Notes under the pieces: generated by a model | The model's database searches: none | Told to the model about the DNA's origin: nothing | The model's input: the letters and a program-made list of their open reading frames with translations, nothing else | Source of the DNA: Mycolicibacterium cosmeticum | Lineage (GTDB): Bacteria > Actinomycetota > Actinomycetes > Mycobacteriales > Mycobacteriaceae | Direction: 5' to 3' | Assembly: GCA_016197365.1 (NCBI GenBank) | Contig: JACPVS010000004.1 | Span: 186,001 to 250,000, forward strand | DNA: 64,000 nucleotides | Program-made: the position numbers and the translations under genes | Shown: one piece after another, positions 7,961 through 16,763 of the stretch | Layout of the letters: the number at the start of each line of letters is the position of its first letter | Numbering within the stretch: the first letter of the stretch is position 1

Positions 7961-9043
7961 GTGCTGAGCTCCACCCGGTTTCTCCTGCGCATTGGCGCCG
8001 GTATCGCCGCCGCCGCAGTCATCGCGGTGCTTGCCACAGCGGCGGGATCTCCGGTTGCGCACGCCGCCGACGGCCGCACCCTTCTCGCGAACGCGATCGC
8101 CAACACCCGCGGCTCGTACCTGGTGTACAACTTCGGTGGCGGTTCTCCCGCACCGCTGCTCAATGCCGCAGGCAACTGGTATGAGATGGGCGGCGGCGGG
8201 CACCTGATGATCATCAAGGGCGCGTCGACGCGTTTGGCGCCCCGACTGCTCGTCGACTCCCACAACGGCTATCAGTCCCGGTGCGAGCGCACACCCGGGG
8301 CCCGCACCGCCGAAGGCCTGCTGCAAGCCTCCGAGATCTACACGCCCATCGCGGCGTGGCAGGCACTCGGCCGGCCCACGATCGCGATCAACGCGAACTT
8401 CTTCGACATTCGAGGGCAGCGCAACGGCTCATGGAAGACCACTGGGTGCAGTTCCCCGCTCGGGGCCTACGTCGACAACACCCGCGGCCAAGGCAAAGCC
8501 AATGCCGCGGTGACCGGCACCATTGCCTACGCGGGCAAGCAGGGGCTCTCCGGCGGCAACGAGATCTGGACCCCGCTGTCGACGATGATCCTGCCGGTCT
8601 CCGGCGCTCCTTTCGTCGTAAATCCGAGGGCTGCTGACGATTTCGATGCTGCGACGCCCGTCATCACTGATCTGATGAACCGAGGCACCCGCTTCGTCGC
8701 GGTCAGCGGGCTGGGGTTGCTCGCCCCTGGCGATACCGGTCAGATGAACGACCCCGGTCCGTCCGCGGCGCGCACCGCGCTCGCCTACGCGCGCGCCCGC
8801 GACGAGATGTACGTCTTCCAGGGCGGCAGCTACACCCCCGACCAGATCCAGGATCTGTTCCGGGGGTTGGGCAGTGACACCGCGATCCTGCTCGACGGCG
8901 GCGGGTCCTCGAGCATCGTGTTGCGCCGCGACACCGGGGGCATGTGGGCCGGTGCCGGTGTGCCCAGGGGTTCGTGTGACACCCGTGAGGTGTTGTGTGA
9001 CTCCCGTGAGCGCGCGCTACCCAGCTGGCTCGCGTTCGGCTGA
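7961..9043 (+). CDS. Secreted phosphodiester glycosidase (NAGPA-domain) protein
   Basis: The 360-residue product has an N-terminal signal peptide (hydrophobic residues 8-33, cleavage near AHAA-D) and a phosphodiester-glycosidase/NAGPA domain: AINANFFD, then NEIWTPLSTMILPV, and the hallmark TAILLDGGGSSSIVLR near the C-terminus. This fold removes sugars from phosphodiester linkages, for example on exopolysaccharide or wall teichoic-type material; the mycobacterial substrate is unknown. GTG 7961 is chosen because GGAAGGA lies 5 nt upstream, whereas a TTG at 7943 has none. The last 20 residues contain a seven-residue near-repeat with two cysteines (CDTREVL then CDSRERA, DNA period 21 bp at 8975-9016). 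Convergent neighbour ends 12 bp away. Confidence 0.8.
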   Translation: MLSSTRFLLRIGAGIAAAAVIAVLATAAGSPVAHAADGRTLLANAIANTRGSYLVYNFGGGSPAPLLNAAGNWYEMGGGGHLMIIKGASTRLAPRLLVDSHNGYQSRCERTPGARTAEGLLQASEIYTPIAAWQALGRPTIAINANFFDIRGQRNGSWKTTGCSSPLGAYVDNTRGQGKANAAVTGTIAYAGKQGLSGGNEIWTPLSTMILPVSGAPFVVNPRAADDFDAATPVITDLMNRGTRFVAVSGLGLLAPGDTGQMNDPGPSAARTALAYARARDEMYVFQGGSYTPDQIQDLFRGLGSDTAILLDGGGSSSIVLRRDTGGMWAGAGVPRGSCDTREVLCDSRERALPSWLAFG

Positions 9044-9054
9044 AACCCGCTGCC

Positions 9055-11463
9055 TCAGGCGGCTTCCCCGGCCGACGCGGCAGATCTGCCTTCCGATGCC
9101 GCCGACGCGGACTCGGCCGTCTTCTTTTTCTTCTTCGGGGCGAGCGCGTGCGTGACCTCGTTGACGGCGGTGGTCAGCGGATCGTGCTTCTTGGCCTTCG
9201 GCTTCGGATTCTTCTGCGGCGCAAGGGTTCCCGCCTTGACCGTATCGTCGTCCTTCTTGACGTCCTCTTTCTTGACGTCGTCTTTCTTGAGGTCGTCCTT
9301 CTTGACCGTGTCGTCGTCCTTCTTGACATCGTCCGCCTTGACGGTGTCGTCCTTCTTCGGGTCTTCCGCCGTCACGGCCGCGGCGTCCTCGTCGTCCGGC
9401 AGCGCGTGTTTGGCCGGGGTGCCGGAATCCTCCGGAACCGGAGTGTCTTGCGGCGCAGCGTGTTTACCGGTGGGAACAGCCTCTTTCTCGGACGTCGCGT
9501 CCTTGTTGTCTCCGGCCTTGGTGACCTTGTCGGCACTGGCCGCGGACACCGTCAGCGTGCGCGCATTCGCCGCAGGCAGCGCGTTCGCCGCGGACAGCCC
9601 ACCGGCCACCGCGCCCGTGGTGGCCGCGGTGAGCCCCTTGAGTAGCGAGCCGCTGGTCAGCTCTTTGACCAGATGCACCAGGTTGGTGATCAGGTTGGGC
9701 GTGGCCGTCGGGTGGCCGCTGAAGAACTCCTTATGGATGCCCTTCACCAGCGAGTTGAGGACGTCGTTGAGCACCCGCGCCGGGTTGACATGCGGGAAGG
9801 ACATGAACGGCGTCGGCGTACCCGCGTCGTCGAGTGTCCGGGTGTAGGTGCCGTCCGGGTTGCGCACCACGTCGGTGTAACCGAGGTTCACCAGACTGGT
9901 CAGGGCCGGCGCGAGAGCGTTGGCCAGCCGGACCGGAATCTGGCCCAGGGTCCCGAAACTCACCGCGTTGAGCACGTCGCCGGTGAGGTACAGCGGTTCC
10001 AGCAGCGGCAGCGTCTTGGTCGGCAAGGTCAGATACAGGTTGACCGCCAACGGATCTCCGGATTGGAGGTTGCCGAGGATGTCGCCGACTCCGGACCTGA
10101 TCTGATCGATGGTGCCGTCCACATCCAGCCCGCGGACGATATAGCTGGCGCCGATGGTCCCGGCGATCAGGTTGTTCAACAGCGTGACCGGATTGGGCCA
10201 GGCGGCGAAGTCGGAGAACGGCTGATACTCGACCGTGGCGTCGACCTTCACCGGGATCAGATTGGCACCGCCGATGGACAATCCGGTGCGCAGTAACGGT
10301 GTTCCGCCGCTGTGGGTGGCAGCGGTCTCCGGCGTGATCACGTCGATGCCGAGCAGGTCGGCCAGCGGGTAGAACCGGGACAGCAGACCACCGTTGGCGC
10401 GGCCCATGTTGTTCAGCAGCACCAGCGGAAGCACGGTGAAGCTGCCCGCGATCGGGTGGCTGGTGGCGTTCACGCCACCGGGCTGGTGGGACAGGTCGGC
10501 CAGCACCTTGTCGTAGGCCGCCCCGGCGGCGAACGCACCCAGACCCAGACCTGCCACGATCGGTACGCGCAGGTTGACGACCGACGGATTCGGGATGTCG
10601 ATACCGAAGATCTCGGCCAGCTCCGCGACGCTGTCCAAGGCGTTGTGCAGCACCGTGACGAGCCCTCCGACCACCGGCACGCCCGTTGCCGCATCGAGCA
10701 CGTTGTCGACCAGACCCTCGGCCGAGATGTCGAAGTACGGCGTCGAGTTGATCCGGTCGAACACCGCGTTCGGGGTGCCCGGCGTCCAGCCCAGGTCCAG
10801 GCCGATCGCCTTGAGTAGCGCGAATGTCGGTCCCGGGGTGACGATCCTGATGAAGTCCGGGATCTGCAGGCTGGTCAGGATGCCGTCGAGGTCGATGCCG
10901 ACCAGTTTGAGGACGTGGTTGAGTGAGGCGACACCGGACGCGTCGGTGATGTTCAGTCCGTGCAGCAGTCCGATGAGCGCGTTGGCAATCGGGGCCAGCA
11001 GGTCGGTGTGTCCGATCACGGGCAGGTTGACCGGGAGGGTCAGCGCCTTGTGCACGATCGAGCCGAGATCGATCTTCACCGCGTCCAGCACCGGATCGAG
11101 CAGATTCTCCGGGATCAGATTCAGCAGCGCATTCAGATCGACCGACGGCTGACCGAGCAGATGCGGCAGACTGAACGCATTGAGGAGCGTCTCCGACAGG
11201 TTCCCGGCGACGTTCTGACCGGTGTTGTACACCGAATTACCCAGGCCGCCAGTGATATCCGGCAGGACGCCGGGCTGCGGGAACAGGCTGGTCGATCCGG
11301 CGAGGTTCATCGGCTGGTCCTGGACCAGCCGCAGGTCCGGACGATGCTGGACCGGCTGCGGGGCGGCGGCGCCCACGGTCAGTGCCGTGACCGTCATGGT
11401 CGCCGCACTCACCACCGCTATCCGTTTGGTTCGTTCCCCGACCACGCGATGCTTACCCGACAT
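9055..11463 (-). CDS. Large exported PE-PPE-domain-like protein with Lys/Asp repeat tail
   Basis: About 802 residues. The N-terminus is basic then hydrophobic (RIAVVSAATMTVTALTVGAA), a signal or anchor. Residues about 70-600 are rich in Leu/Val/Gly/Pro; segments such as PLVLLNNMGRANGGLLSRFY, LTLPTKTLPLLEPLYLTGD and ALTSLVNLGYTDVV resemble the PE-PPE (esterase-like) domain that follows PE or PPE heads, but no PE or PPE head and no clear GxSxG serine are seen, so catalysis is doubtful. The tail (about 660-800) is a highly charged array of KKDD/VKADD-type units, coded by 15-base repeats at 9246-9358, followed by a KKKKK patch and an Ala/Ser end. The start is ATG 11463. It lies 129 bp downstream of the mce operon's last gene, same strand. 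Likely a cell-envelope protein; function unknown. Confidence 0.6.
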   Translation of the reverse strand: MSGKHRVVGERTKRIAVVSAATMTVTALTVGAAAPQPVQHRPDLRLVQDQPMNLAGSTSLFPQPGVLPDITGGLGNSVYNTGQNVAGNLSETLLNAFSLPHLLGQPSVDLNALLNLIPENLLDPVLDAVKIDLGSIVHKALTLPVNLPVIGHTDLLAPIANALIGLLHGLNITDASGVASLNHVLKLVGIDLDGILTSLQIPDFIRIVTPGPTFALLKAIGLDLGWTPGTPNAVFDRINSTPYFDISAEGLVDNVLDAATGVPVVGGLVTVLHNALDSVAELAEIFGIDIPNPSVVNLRVPIVAGLGLGAFAAGAAYDKVLADLSHQPGGVNATSHPIAGSFTVLPLVLLNNMGRANGGLLSRFYPLADLLGIDVITPETAATHSGGTPLLRTGLSIGGANLIPVKVDATVEYQPFSDFAAWPNPVTLLNNLIAGTIGASYIVRGLDVDGTIDQIRSGVGDILGNLQSGDPLAVNLYLTLPTKTLPLLEPLYLTGDVLNAVSFGTLGQIPVRLANALAPALTSLVNLGYTDVVRNPDGTYTRTLDDAGTPTPFMSFPHVNPARVLNDVLNSLVKGIHKEFFSGHPTATPNLITNLVHLVKELTSGSLLKGLTAATTGAVAGGLSAANALPAANARTLTVSAASADKVTKAGDNKDATSEKEAVPTGKHAAPQDTPVPEDSGTPAKHALPDDEDAAAVTAEDPKKDDTVKADDVKKDDDTVKKDDLKKDDVKKEDVKKDDDTVKAGTLAPQKNPKPKAKKHDPLTTAVNEVTHALAPKKKKKTAESASAASEGRSAASAGEAA

Positions 11464-11592
11464 GCGCACACGCCTTCCCCCGCTGCCCCCCAGCTGACGC
11501 ACAGGACCGTAACACCTGATTCACACAACGAGACCTGTCTTTGCGCAGTTAACTTTCGCCCGCGTCGAAGGCTTGTGCGCGTGAGCTTTTGA

Positions 11593-12420
11593 TCAAGGTT
11601 GGCGCATGACCATCCGCAGTATCCGGTCCCGCAAAGCGGCCGGGATATTGGTCAGCAACGCGACCTGAGCCTTGGGACCCATGCCCACGACATAGCGTGA
11701 CCGGGGCCGCCGCGAGGTCAACGCGGTGTGCACGACGCCGGCCACCGTGTCGGGCGCCACCGCCAACCGCTGCGAAATCGGTACCGCCTTGCGCATTCCA
11801 GCAACGTGGCGGGAATACAGCTCGCGCTGTTGCGGAGTTAGCTGTGCTTCGACATCGGCGACCATGGCGTCGGCCGTGCGCCACATATCGGTATCGGTCT
11901 GCGCGGGCTCCACCAACACCACCCGTATCTGCCACGGCGCCAACTCCATCCGCAGCGCGTCGGCGGCGGCCTCCAGCGCGAACTTGGAGGCCGAGTACGC
12001 ACCGGTGAGTGGTGTGGCGAGCCGGCCGTTGACGCTGGAGATGAACACCACCCGGCCGCGCGACTCCCGCAGCCGCGGCAGCACCGCCCTGGTGACGGCG
12101 AGCTGGCCGATCACGTTGACGGCCAGCTGCTTTCGCCACCCTTCGGTGTCGACGGTCTCCATCGGCCCGGCGACCACGATGCCGGCGTTGTTGACCACCG
12201 CGTCCAACCGGGCCGGCAACACCGCGTCCAGGGCCGCGAGCTGGTCTTCGTCGGTGACGTCGAGGATGATGCCCGTGATCCGGTCATGGACGGCGCCGAC
12301 GGCGGCGGCATCGGCCGCAGATCGCACGCCCGCGAACACGTCCCAGCCGCGCCGGGCGAGTTCCTCGGCGATGGTCCGCCCGATACCGCGTCCGGCGCCG
12401 GTGACGAGCACTGCGGGCAT
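11593..12420 (-). CDS. SDR oxidoreductase at the distal end of the mce operon
   Basis: Short-chain dehydrogenase of 275 residues with TGAGRGIGRTIA (residues 7-18), NNAGIV, the serine of FISSVNGR and YSASK. The C-terminal part (RSRYVVGMGPKAQVALLTNIP) resembles SDRs acting on retinol- or steroid-like hydrophobic alcohols. Only 3 bp separate it from mam1D, so it is probably the last gene of the mce1 transcript. I do not recall an SDR at this place in M. tuberculosis, so it may be a lineage-specific addition. A lipid-alcohol substrate is an inference from context. Confidence 0.8.
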   Translation of the reverse strand: MPAVLVTGAGRGIGRTIAEELARRGWDVFAGVRSAADAAAVGAVHDRITGIILDVTDEDQLAALDAVLPARLDAVVNNAGIVVAGPMETVDTEGWRKQLAVNVIGQLAVTRAVLPRLRESRGRVVFISSVNGRLATPLTGAYSASKFALEAAADALRMELAPWQIRVVLVEPAQTDTDMWRTADAMVADVEAQLTPQQRELYSRHVAGMRKAVPISQRLAVAPDTVAGVVHTALTSRRPRSRYVVGMGPKAQVALLTNIPAALRDRILRMVMRQP

Positions 12421-12423
12421 GCG

Positions 12424-13128
12424 CTACAGCCTCGGCGTCAGATCCAGCGATGTCACCGGTGTCATCTCGGTGATCAGCCACGCCGAGTCCCGGCGTTGCA
12501 GGGTCAGCCGGTAGGACAGGTACCGCAGCGACGGGATGTTCTTGGTGACCGGACTGGTCGCCACCGAGTTCGTGTAGACCAGCGCGGTGGCCTGCGCCGG
12601 GCCGATCGACTCGATGGCAGCGCCGAGCACCTGGGTGCTGTTGGACACCTGCGCCTGCTTGTTGGGCGCCACGATCGCGTCGATGTACTGGCGGTACTGG
12701 GCGGCGAAGTCACCGGCGAGATATTTCTCGGCCCGGTCAGGCAGCGACTCCATGTCCTCGGGGGTATACGTCCACAGCGTGGTGATGGCACTGGTTGCGG
12801 TACGGGCGATCTCGACCTTGGTGTGCACCAGCGCGCGGTCGGACAGATATTGCTGTGCCGTGGCGCCCGCGAAGGCCCCGGCGGCGACGAACAGCACCGC
12901 GGCGGTCGCTGCCGCGATCTTGAGCGGCCGGCCCGCCGTCCGATGGGGGACCAGGACGGGTTCCACCGCAGGCTCCGCATCCGCCCCATCCGCGCCGACC
13001 TCCGGGTCAGCCTCGACATCCGGGGCGGCGGGCGCTACCCGCGCCGTCTTCCCCGTCGGCTGAACCTCGGCCCGGCCCGTGTCGGACCCGGTGGTCAGAT
13101 CACCTGAATCAGTCGGCTGATCTTCCAC
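12424..13128 (-). CDS. mam1D: Mce-associated membrane protein Mam1D
   Basis: A 234-residue protein with an acidic, disordered N-terminus, one membrane segment at about residues 58-80 (IAAATAAVLFVAAGAFAGA) and an extracytoplasmic domain of the Mce-associated type (YTPEDMESLPDRAEKYLAGD near 120), ending with the beta-rich RYLSYRLTLQRRDSAWLI. The GTG at 13128 is chosen because AGGAAGG lies 6 nt upstream; this makes a 34-bp overlap with mam1C and supports translational coupling. Mam proteins accompany Mce substrate-binding proteins and are thought to stabilise the transporter. Corresponds by position to Rv0178 of M. tuberculosis (from memory). Confidence 0.8.
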   Translation of the reverse strand: MEDQPTDSGDLTTGSDTGRAEVQPTGKTARVAPAAPDVEADPEVGADGADAEPAVEPVLVPHRTAGRPLKIAAATAAVLFVAAGAFAGATAQQYLSDRALVHTKVEIARTATSAITTLWTYTPEDMESLPDRAEKYLAGDFAAQYRQYIDAIVAPNKQAQVSNSTQVLGAAIESIGPAQATALVYTNSVATSPVTKNIPSLRYLSYRLTLQRRDSAWLITEMTPVTSLDLTPRL

Positions 13129-13646
13129 TGGCGTCCTTCCTGAATTGTCGTTGCCAACCAACGGCTTCCGGTCTCGATGGTCTGCTTGCCGTCCGGCGTC
13201 TTGCTCGTCGTCATGGTAGCCACCAGAACATCGGCGCTGCCGTCGTCGTTCCAGCGTTGCACGCCGGCGGCCAGCACCGCCCCCGTGGTCGGTTCCAGCC
13301 GGGCGACCTGGATGACGATCTCGTTCTGCTTCTCCGTGAATGCCTTCACGAACTCGCCGGTGGCCTGGGCCTTGATCCGGTCCGCATAGTCGTTGGCGTG
13401 GAACGGGTCCATGGTCGTGTACACCGTCATGAAGTCCCGCACGTACGTCAGCGCGGATGCGTCCCTGACCTCGGTCCGCCGGTCCGATTCGTGGGCCATC
13501 ACCATCACCGTGCACAACCCGATGACCGCAGCCAGCAGCACCGCACAGAGTCCGCCGACCACCGGAAGACCCCACCGTTTCGGTGGATTGTCCACTGCTA
13601 CAAAGAACTCGGGCTCTTCGGGATCGATCTGACGACGCGGGCTCAT
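13095..13646 (-). CDS. mam1C: Mce-associated membrane protein Mam1C
   Basis: 183 residues: short cytoplasmic N-terminus (SPRRQIDPEEPEFFV), one membrane helix at about 28-50, then the Mce-associated domain with YVRDFMTVYTTMDPFHANDY and the conserved C-terminal strands RWLATTIQEGRQWKISRLIQV. Start codon ATG 13646 overlaps the stop of mam1B in an ATGA arrangement. Position matches Rv0177. Likely a periplasmic-side partner of the Mce1 complex. Confidence 0.85.
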   Translation of the reverse strand: MSPRRQIDPEEPEFFVAVDNPPKRWGLPVVGGLCAVLLAAVIGLCTVMVMAHESDRRTEVRDASALTYVRDFMTVYTTMDPFHANDYADRIKAQATGEFVKAFTEKQNEIVIQVARLEPTTGAVLAAGVQRWNDDGSADVLVATMTTSKTPDGKQTIETGSRWLATTIQEGRQWKISRLIQVI

Positions 13647-14620
13647 CGGGGAGCACCACCCGGCGTGGGTCGGGTGATCACCGTCAGGTTGCGCACCCGC
13701 CACTGTCCACCCGATTTGTCGAAGTCCACCTGCACCGTCGCGGTGATGACCCGCAGGGTCTTCGGATCGGCCCCGCGCTGGCCCTGCATGGCCATCAACA
13801 TGGTGGCGGTGTCCGTGCCGACCTGCGTCACCGCACTGTTCACCGTCCAGTACTCGTTGGCGACGATGGGCGCCTTACGCACCGAATCCTGTTGGGCCAC
13901 GAGTTGTGGGCGATACGCGTCGGTCGCCAACGCCTGCGCCTTGGTGAAGTCGTCGTTCAGGGTCTGCGGGGAGTAGCTGAGCATCTGCTCGACGATTCGA
14001 GGGCCCTGCGTGGAGATCTCCGACCTGGCCTCGTCGATCGCACGGTCCTGCCGGTACACCGCGCCGTAACCCAGTCCCGCTGCCGCACAACACAGCAGCA
14101 CGGTCGCCACCAGTCCGAGCGCCACGGGTCGGCGCAGGTCGCGCTCGGGCGCCTCGACGCGATGGACCTCGGTGCGCAGCAACAGATCCGCGAAGGTGCG
14201 CGCCCGCCGGTCCCACAGCGGCCACAGCCAGCCGAGCAGCACCGCGGCGGTGTCGAGCAGGTGGGCGATGTCGCGCCCGATCAACCGGACGCTGCCCGCC
14301 GACTGACCGGCGCGGGTGACCACCCGGATGCCGGTGACGGCGCGCCCCAGGGTCCAGCCCGTCCACGCCGGCAGCAGCCAGCGGTTCACCAGCACCGCCA
14401 GCGTGACGGCGGCGCCCAGCACGGCGAACACCCACCACTGCCAGCTCATCCACGGCGAGATCCAGGCCAGCATCGCCATCACGGCCACCACGGCGGAGCC
14501 GAAGATCACGTCGATGGCCAGCGCCCCGGCCCTGCTGCCCCATGACGCCACCGGCGCCGGCGGGGCCGGTTCGGTGATGGTGGCTGCTTCGTCCCCGTTC
14601 ACGTCGAGCACGGCCGTCAC
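13643..14620 (-). CDS. mam1B: RDD-domain Mce-associated membrane protein Mam1B
   Basis: 325 residues in two parts. Residues about 25-160 form an RDD-type membrane domain (SRAGALAIDVIFGSAVV with Arg/Asp, helices around 30-50, 60-82 and a WTLGRAVTGIRVV segment with RRARTFADLLLRTEV). After another membrane helix at about 168-190 comes an extracytoplasmic Mce-associated domain (YSPQTLNDDFTKAQAL). This fusion matches Rv0176 as I remember it. Starts overlap: ATG 14620 with the mam1A stop (ATGA), and its own stop with mam1C. Role is inferred from operon position: assembly or stability of the Mce1 importer. Confidence 0.85.
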   Translation of the reverse strand: MTAVLDVNGDEAATITEPAPPAPVASWGSRAGALAIDVIFGSAVVAVMAMLAWISPWMSWQWWVFAVLGAAVTLAVLVNRWLLPAWTGWTLGRAVTGIRVVTRAGQSAGSVRLIGRDIAHLLDTAAVLLGWLWPLWDRRARTFADLLLRTEVHRVEAPERDLRRPVALGLVATVLLCCAAAGLGYGAVYRQDRAIDEARSEISTQGPRIVEQMLSYSPQTLNDDFTKAQALATDAYRPQLVAQQDSVRKAPIVANEYWTVNSAVTQVGTDTATMLMAMQGQRGADPKTLRVITATVQVDFDKSGGQWRVRNLTVITRPTPGGAPR

Positions 14621-15237
14621 GTCGTGACCTGGACGAGGTCGGCGATCTTGTACGTGCCCTCGTCCCGCTGCATCGTCACCCGCAACCGATAGCCCTGCTC
14701 CTGGTCGGCGGACTGCGAATTGGTGACCTTGGTGCGCACCGCCACCAGGATGTCCACCGAGCCGTCGTCATTGTGGCGCTCGACGGCGGCCCGCAGATCC
14801 GACACCGCAACCTTCACGTTGGCGGCCTGATAGGCCTCGACCATCATCCCGCTGAAGAAACCAGCCTGCGCCCCGAAGTCACCCGTCGAACACGCGACGA
14901 TCTTGGCCTGGCTGGCACCCATCGATGCGGTGTCCGGGGCCTGCGTCGCGGTCACACAGTCCTTGGCGGCCTGCAGGGCGACCGCGTCGTCGCGCACGAT
15001 CTGGGCGCTCCGCGCATTGGCCTGCACGGCCAGGTAGCCCACGACGGCCAGCCCGGCGGTGAGCACGAGCAGACCTGCACAGATCGCGGCCACCCAGCCG
15101 GTACCGAGGCGTTCAGGCCTGGCCGAGCCGTCCTGGATCGCCGGATCGGGATCCTCGGAAAATTCCACTATGGGGTCTTCGACAGATTTCTCGCTGGGGG
15201 TGGGGTTCAGCCGGCTGGTGCCAGCATCTCCTTCCAT
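14617..15237 (-). CDS. mam1A: Mce-associated membrane protein Mam1A
   Basis: 206 residues: an acidic N-terminus of about 45 residues, one membrane helix (about 47-70, WVAAICAGLLVLTAGLAVVG) and the Mce-associated domain (AKDCVTATQA, then MMVEAYQAANVKVAVSDLRA, ending YRLRVTMQRDEGTYKIADL). ATG 15237 lies inside the end of mce1F (31-bp overlap), so it is co-transcribed and probably coupled. Position corresponds to Rv0175. Confidence 0.85.
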   Translation of the reverse strand: MEGDAGTSRLNPTPSEKSVEDPIVEFSEDPDPAIQDGSARPERLGTGWVAAICAGLLVLTAGLAVVGYLAVQANARSAQIVRDDAVALQAAKDCVTATQAPDTASMGASQAKIVACSTGDFGAQAGFFSGMMVEAYQAANVKVAVSDLRAAVERHNDDGSVDILVAVRTKVTNSQSADQEQGYRLRVTMQRDEGTYKIADLVQVTT

Positions 15238-16760
15238 CCGCTATCTCCTGGCTTCATCGAGTTGTTGACGGTGTACGGGACGCCGTCTGGTCCGACCACC
15301 TCACCGCTGGACGGGCTGTACACCGCGGACGGACCTGCTGCCGGAGTGTAGATGCAGGGGTTGGGTTGCTGTCCACTGCAGCTGACGGTGCCCTGGCCGG
15401 GCGGGGTGAGCGGGTCACTGGTGGGGGCGAACACCTGCGGTGGCGGCAGCTGACTGGCCCCCATCGGGTTGAGCCCGTTGTTGATCGACGGCGCCGGGAT
15501 CACCATGCCCGGCTTCACCGGGTGGGTGCAACGGGCCGCCGGGGCGGGGCAGTCCACGACCTGCTCCGGGTCGCCGTACCACGGGTTGGTGCCCAGCGGG
15601 ACGTACGGCTTGTTGTCGCGGCACTCCGCCGGGGTGGCGGCGCGCTTGCCCGGGACGTCGGCGCACGGGTAGTTACGTGCGCCTCGGACCGCGTTCGGAG
15701 CGTCCTTGGGGATCTTGCAGTAGAGCCCCGACGGAATCGGATCGGTGGTGGTGTCGGCCGGGGAGCGCCACTGCGAGGCGGGCAGGAACCCGGTCAGACA
15801 GGGCGGGGGCGAGTTGATCCCGAGGCCGAAGTGCAGCAGACCGTTCGGCGCGAAGATCGTGGCGGTCTGGGCGATGGCAGCACCCTGAGGCAGTACCACC
15901 AGCACCTGCTCGACGTTCTTGTTGTACCGCTTGAGCATGTCGATGACGACCTCGAGGTTGGCCAGCGTCTGCGGCAGCGCGTCCCGCACATCGCTGAACA
16001 CCGCGTTGAGCTGATCGGCCGTCGGTGCCGCCTGCTGCAGGCCGCTGCGCAGCGCACCGTCCTGCTCGGCGGTCTGGCTGGTGATGGTGTTCAGGTTGGC
16101 CGCCCACTGGGAGATGGCGTCCCCGGAGTTCACCTGGCTGTCGATGATCGGCCCCGAGTGCTCGACGATGTCGTTCACCGAAGGCAGATTCTCTTTGAAG
16201 TCACCGGCGAGTGCCTGCGTGGAATCGACCAACCGTTGCAGTGACGGGCCAAGTCCGCCAACGGCTTTCGCCGTCTCGTCGAGCAGCTGGCCGATCTTCT
16301 CCTTGGGCAGCGCGGAAAGACCTGCCTCGGCGGCATCCAGGGCGGGACCGACCTCGGCAGGCACCGTCCCCTTCGTGATGGTCTGACCCGTACTGAAGTA
16401 CTTGCCCTCGTCCTTCTCGGACACGATGTCGAGGAACTGCTCACCGACCGCGGACACCGAATGCACATTGGCGGACGCGTCGAGCGGCACCTTGGAGCCG
16501 TTGTCGATGTCCATGGTCACCCGGGCGCCCTTCGGCGTCGGCTGCACATCGCGCACCTTGCCGATCGTGGTGCCGCGGTAGGTGACGTTCGCCGTCTCGT
16601 ACAGACCGGCCGAGTTCGGCAGATCGGCGTAGAGGCGGTACATCCCGATGCCGGCGGCGGTGGGCAAGCGCAGATAGAACAGCGACAGCACCACCAGTCC
16701 GACGATCGTCAGGAGCGCGAAGGCGAGCAGCTGCATCTTGATGAATCTGGTCAGCAACAT
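15207..16760 (-). CDS. mce1F: MCE-family protein Mce1F
   Basis: Sixth MCE subunit, 517 residues. One N-terminal membrane helix (residues 5-28), MCE domain at about 35-118 (YADLPNSAGLYETANVTYRG, VHSVSAVGEQFLDIV), a long helical tube-forming region to about 320, and a Pro/Cys-rich C-terminus (PPPCLTGFLP, CKIPKDAPN, CADVPGKRA). In the Mce1 complex six different MCE subunits form a ring and tunnel through the periplasm for hydrophobic substrates. Separated by 3 bp from mce1E. Length is close to M. tuberculosis Mce1F. Confidence 0.92.
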   Translation of the reverse strand: MLLTRFIKMQLLAFALLTIVGLVVLSLFYLRLPTAAGIGMYRLYADLPNSAGLYETANVTYRGTTIGKVRDVQPTPKGARVTMDIDNGSKVPLDASANVHSVSAVGEQFLDIVSEKDEGKYFSTGQTITKGTVPAEVGPALDAAEAGLSALPKEKIGQLLDETAKAVGGLGPSLQRLVDSTQALAGDFKENLPSVNDIVEHSGPIIDSQVNSGDAISQWAANLNTITSQTAEQDGALRSGLQQAAPTADQLNAVFSDVRDALPQTLANLEVVIDMLKRYNKNVEQVLVVLPQGAAIAQTATIFAPNGLLHFGLGINSPPPCLTGFLPASQWRSPADTTTDPIPSGLYCKIPKDAPNAVRGARNYPCADVPGKRAATPAECRDNKPYVPLGTNPWYGDPEQVVDCPAPAARCTHPVKPGMVIPAPSINNGLNPMGASQLPPPQVFAPTSDPLTPPGQGTVSCSGQQPNPCIYTPAAGPSAVYSPSSGEVVGPDGVPYTVNNSMKPGDSGWKEMLAPAG

Positions 16761-16763
16761 GTC

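Noticed and set aside
9148..9847. Ser/Leu-rich plus-strand frames opposite the KKDD repeats
   Set aside because: They mirror the repetitive minus-strand coding sequence; no start signal.
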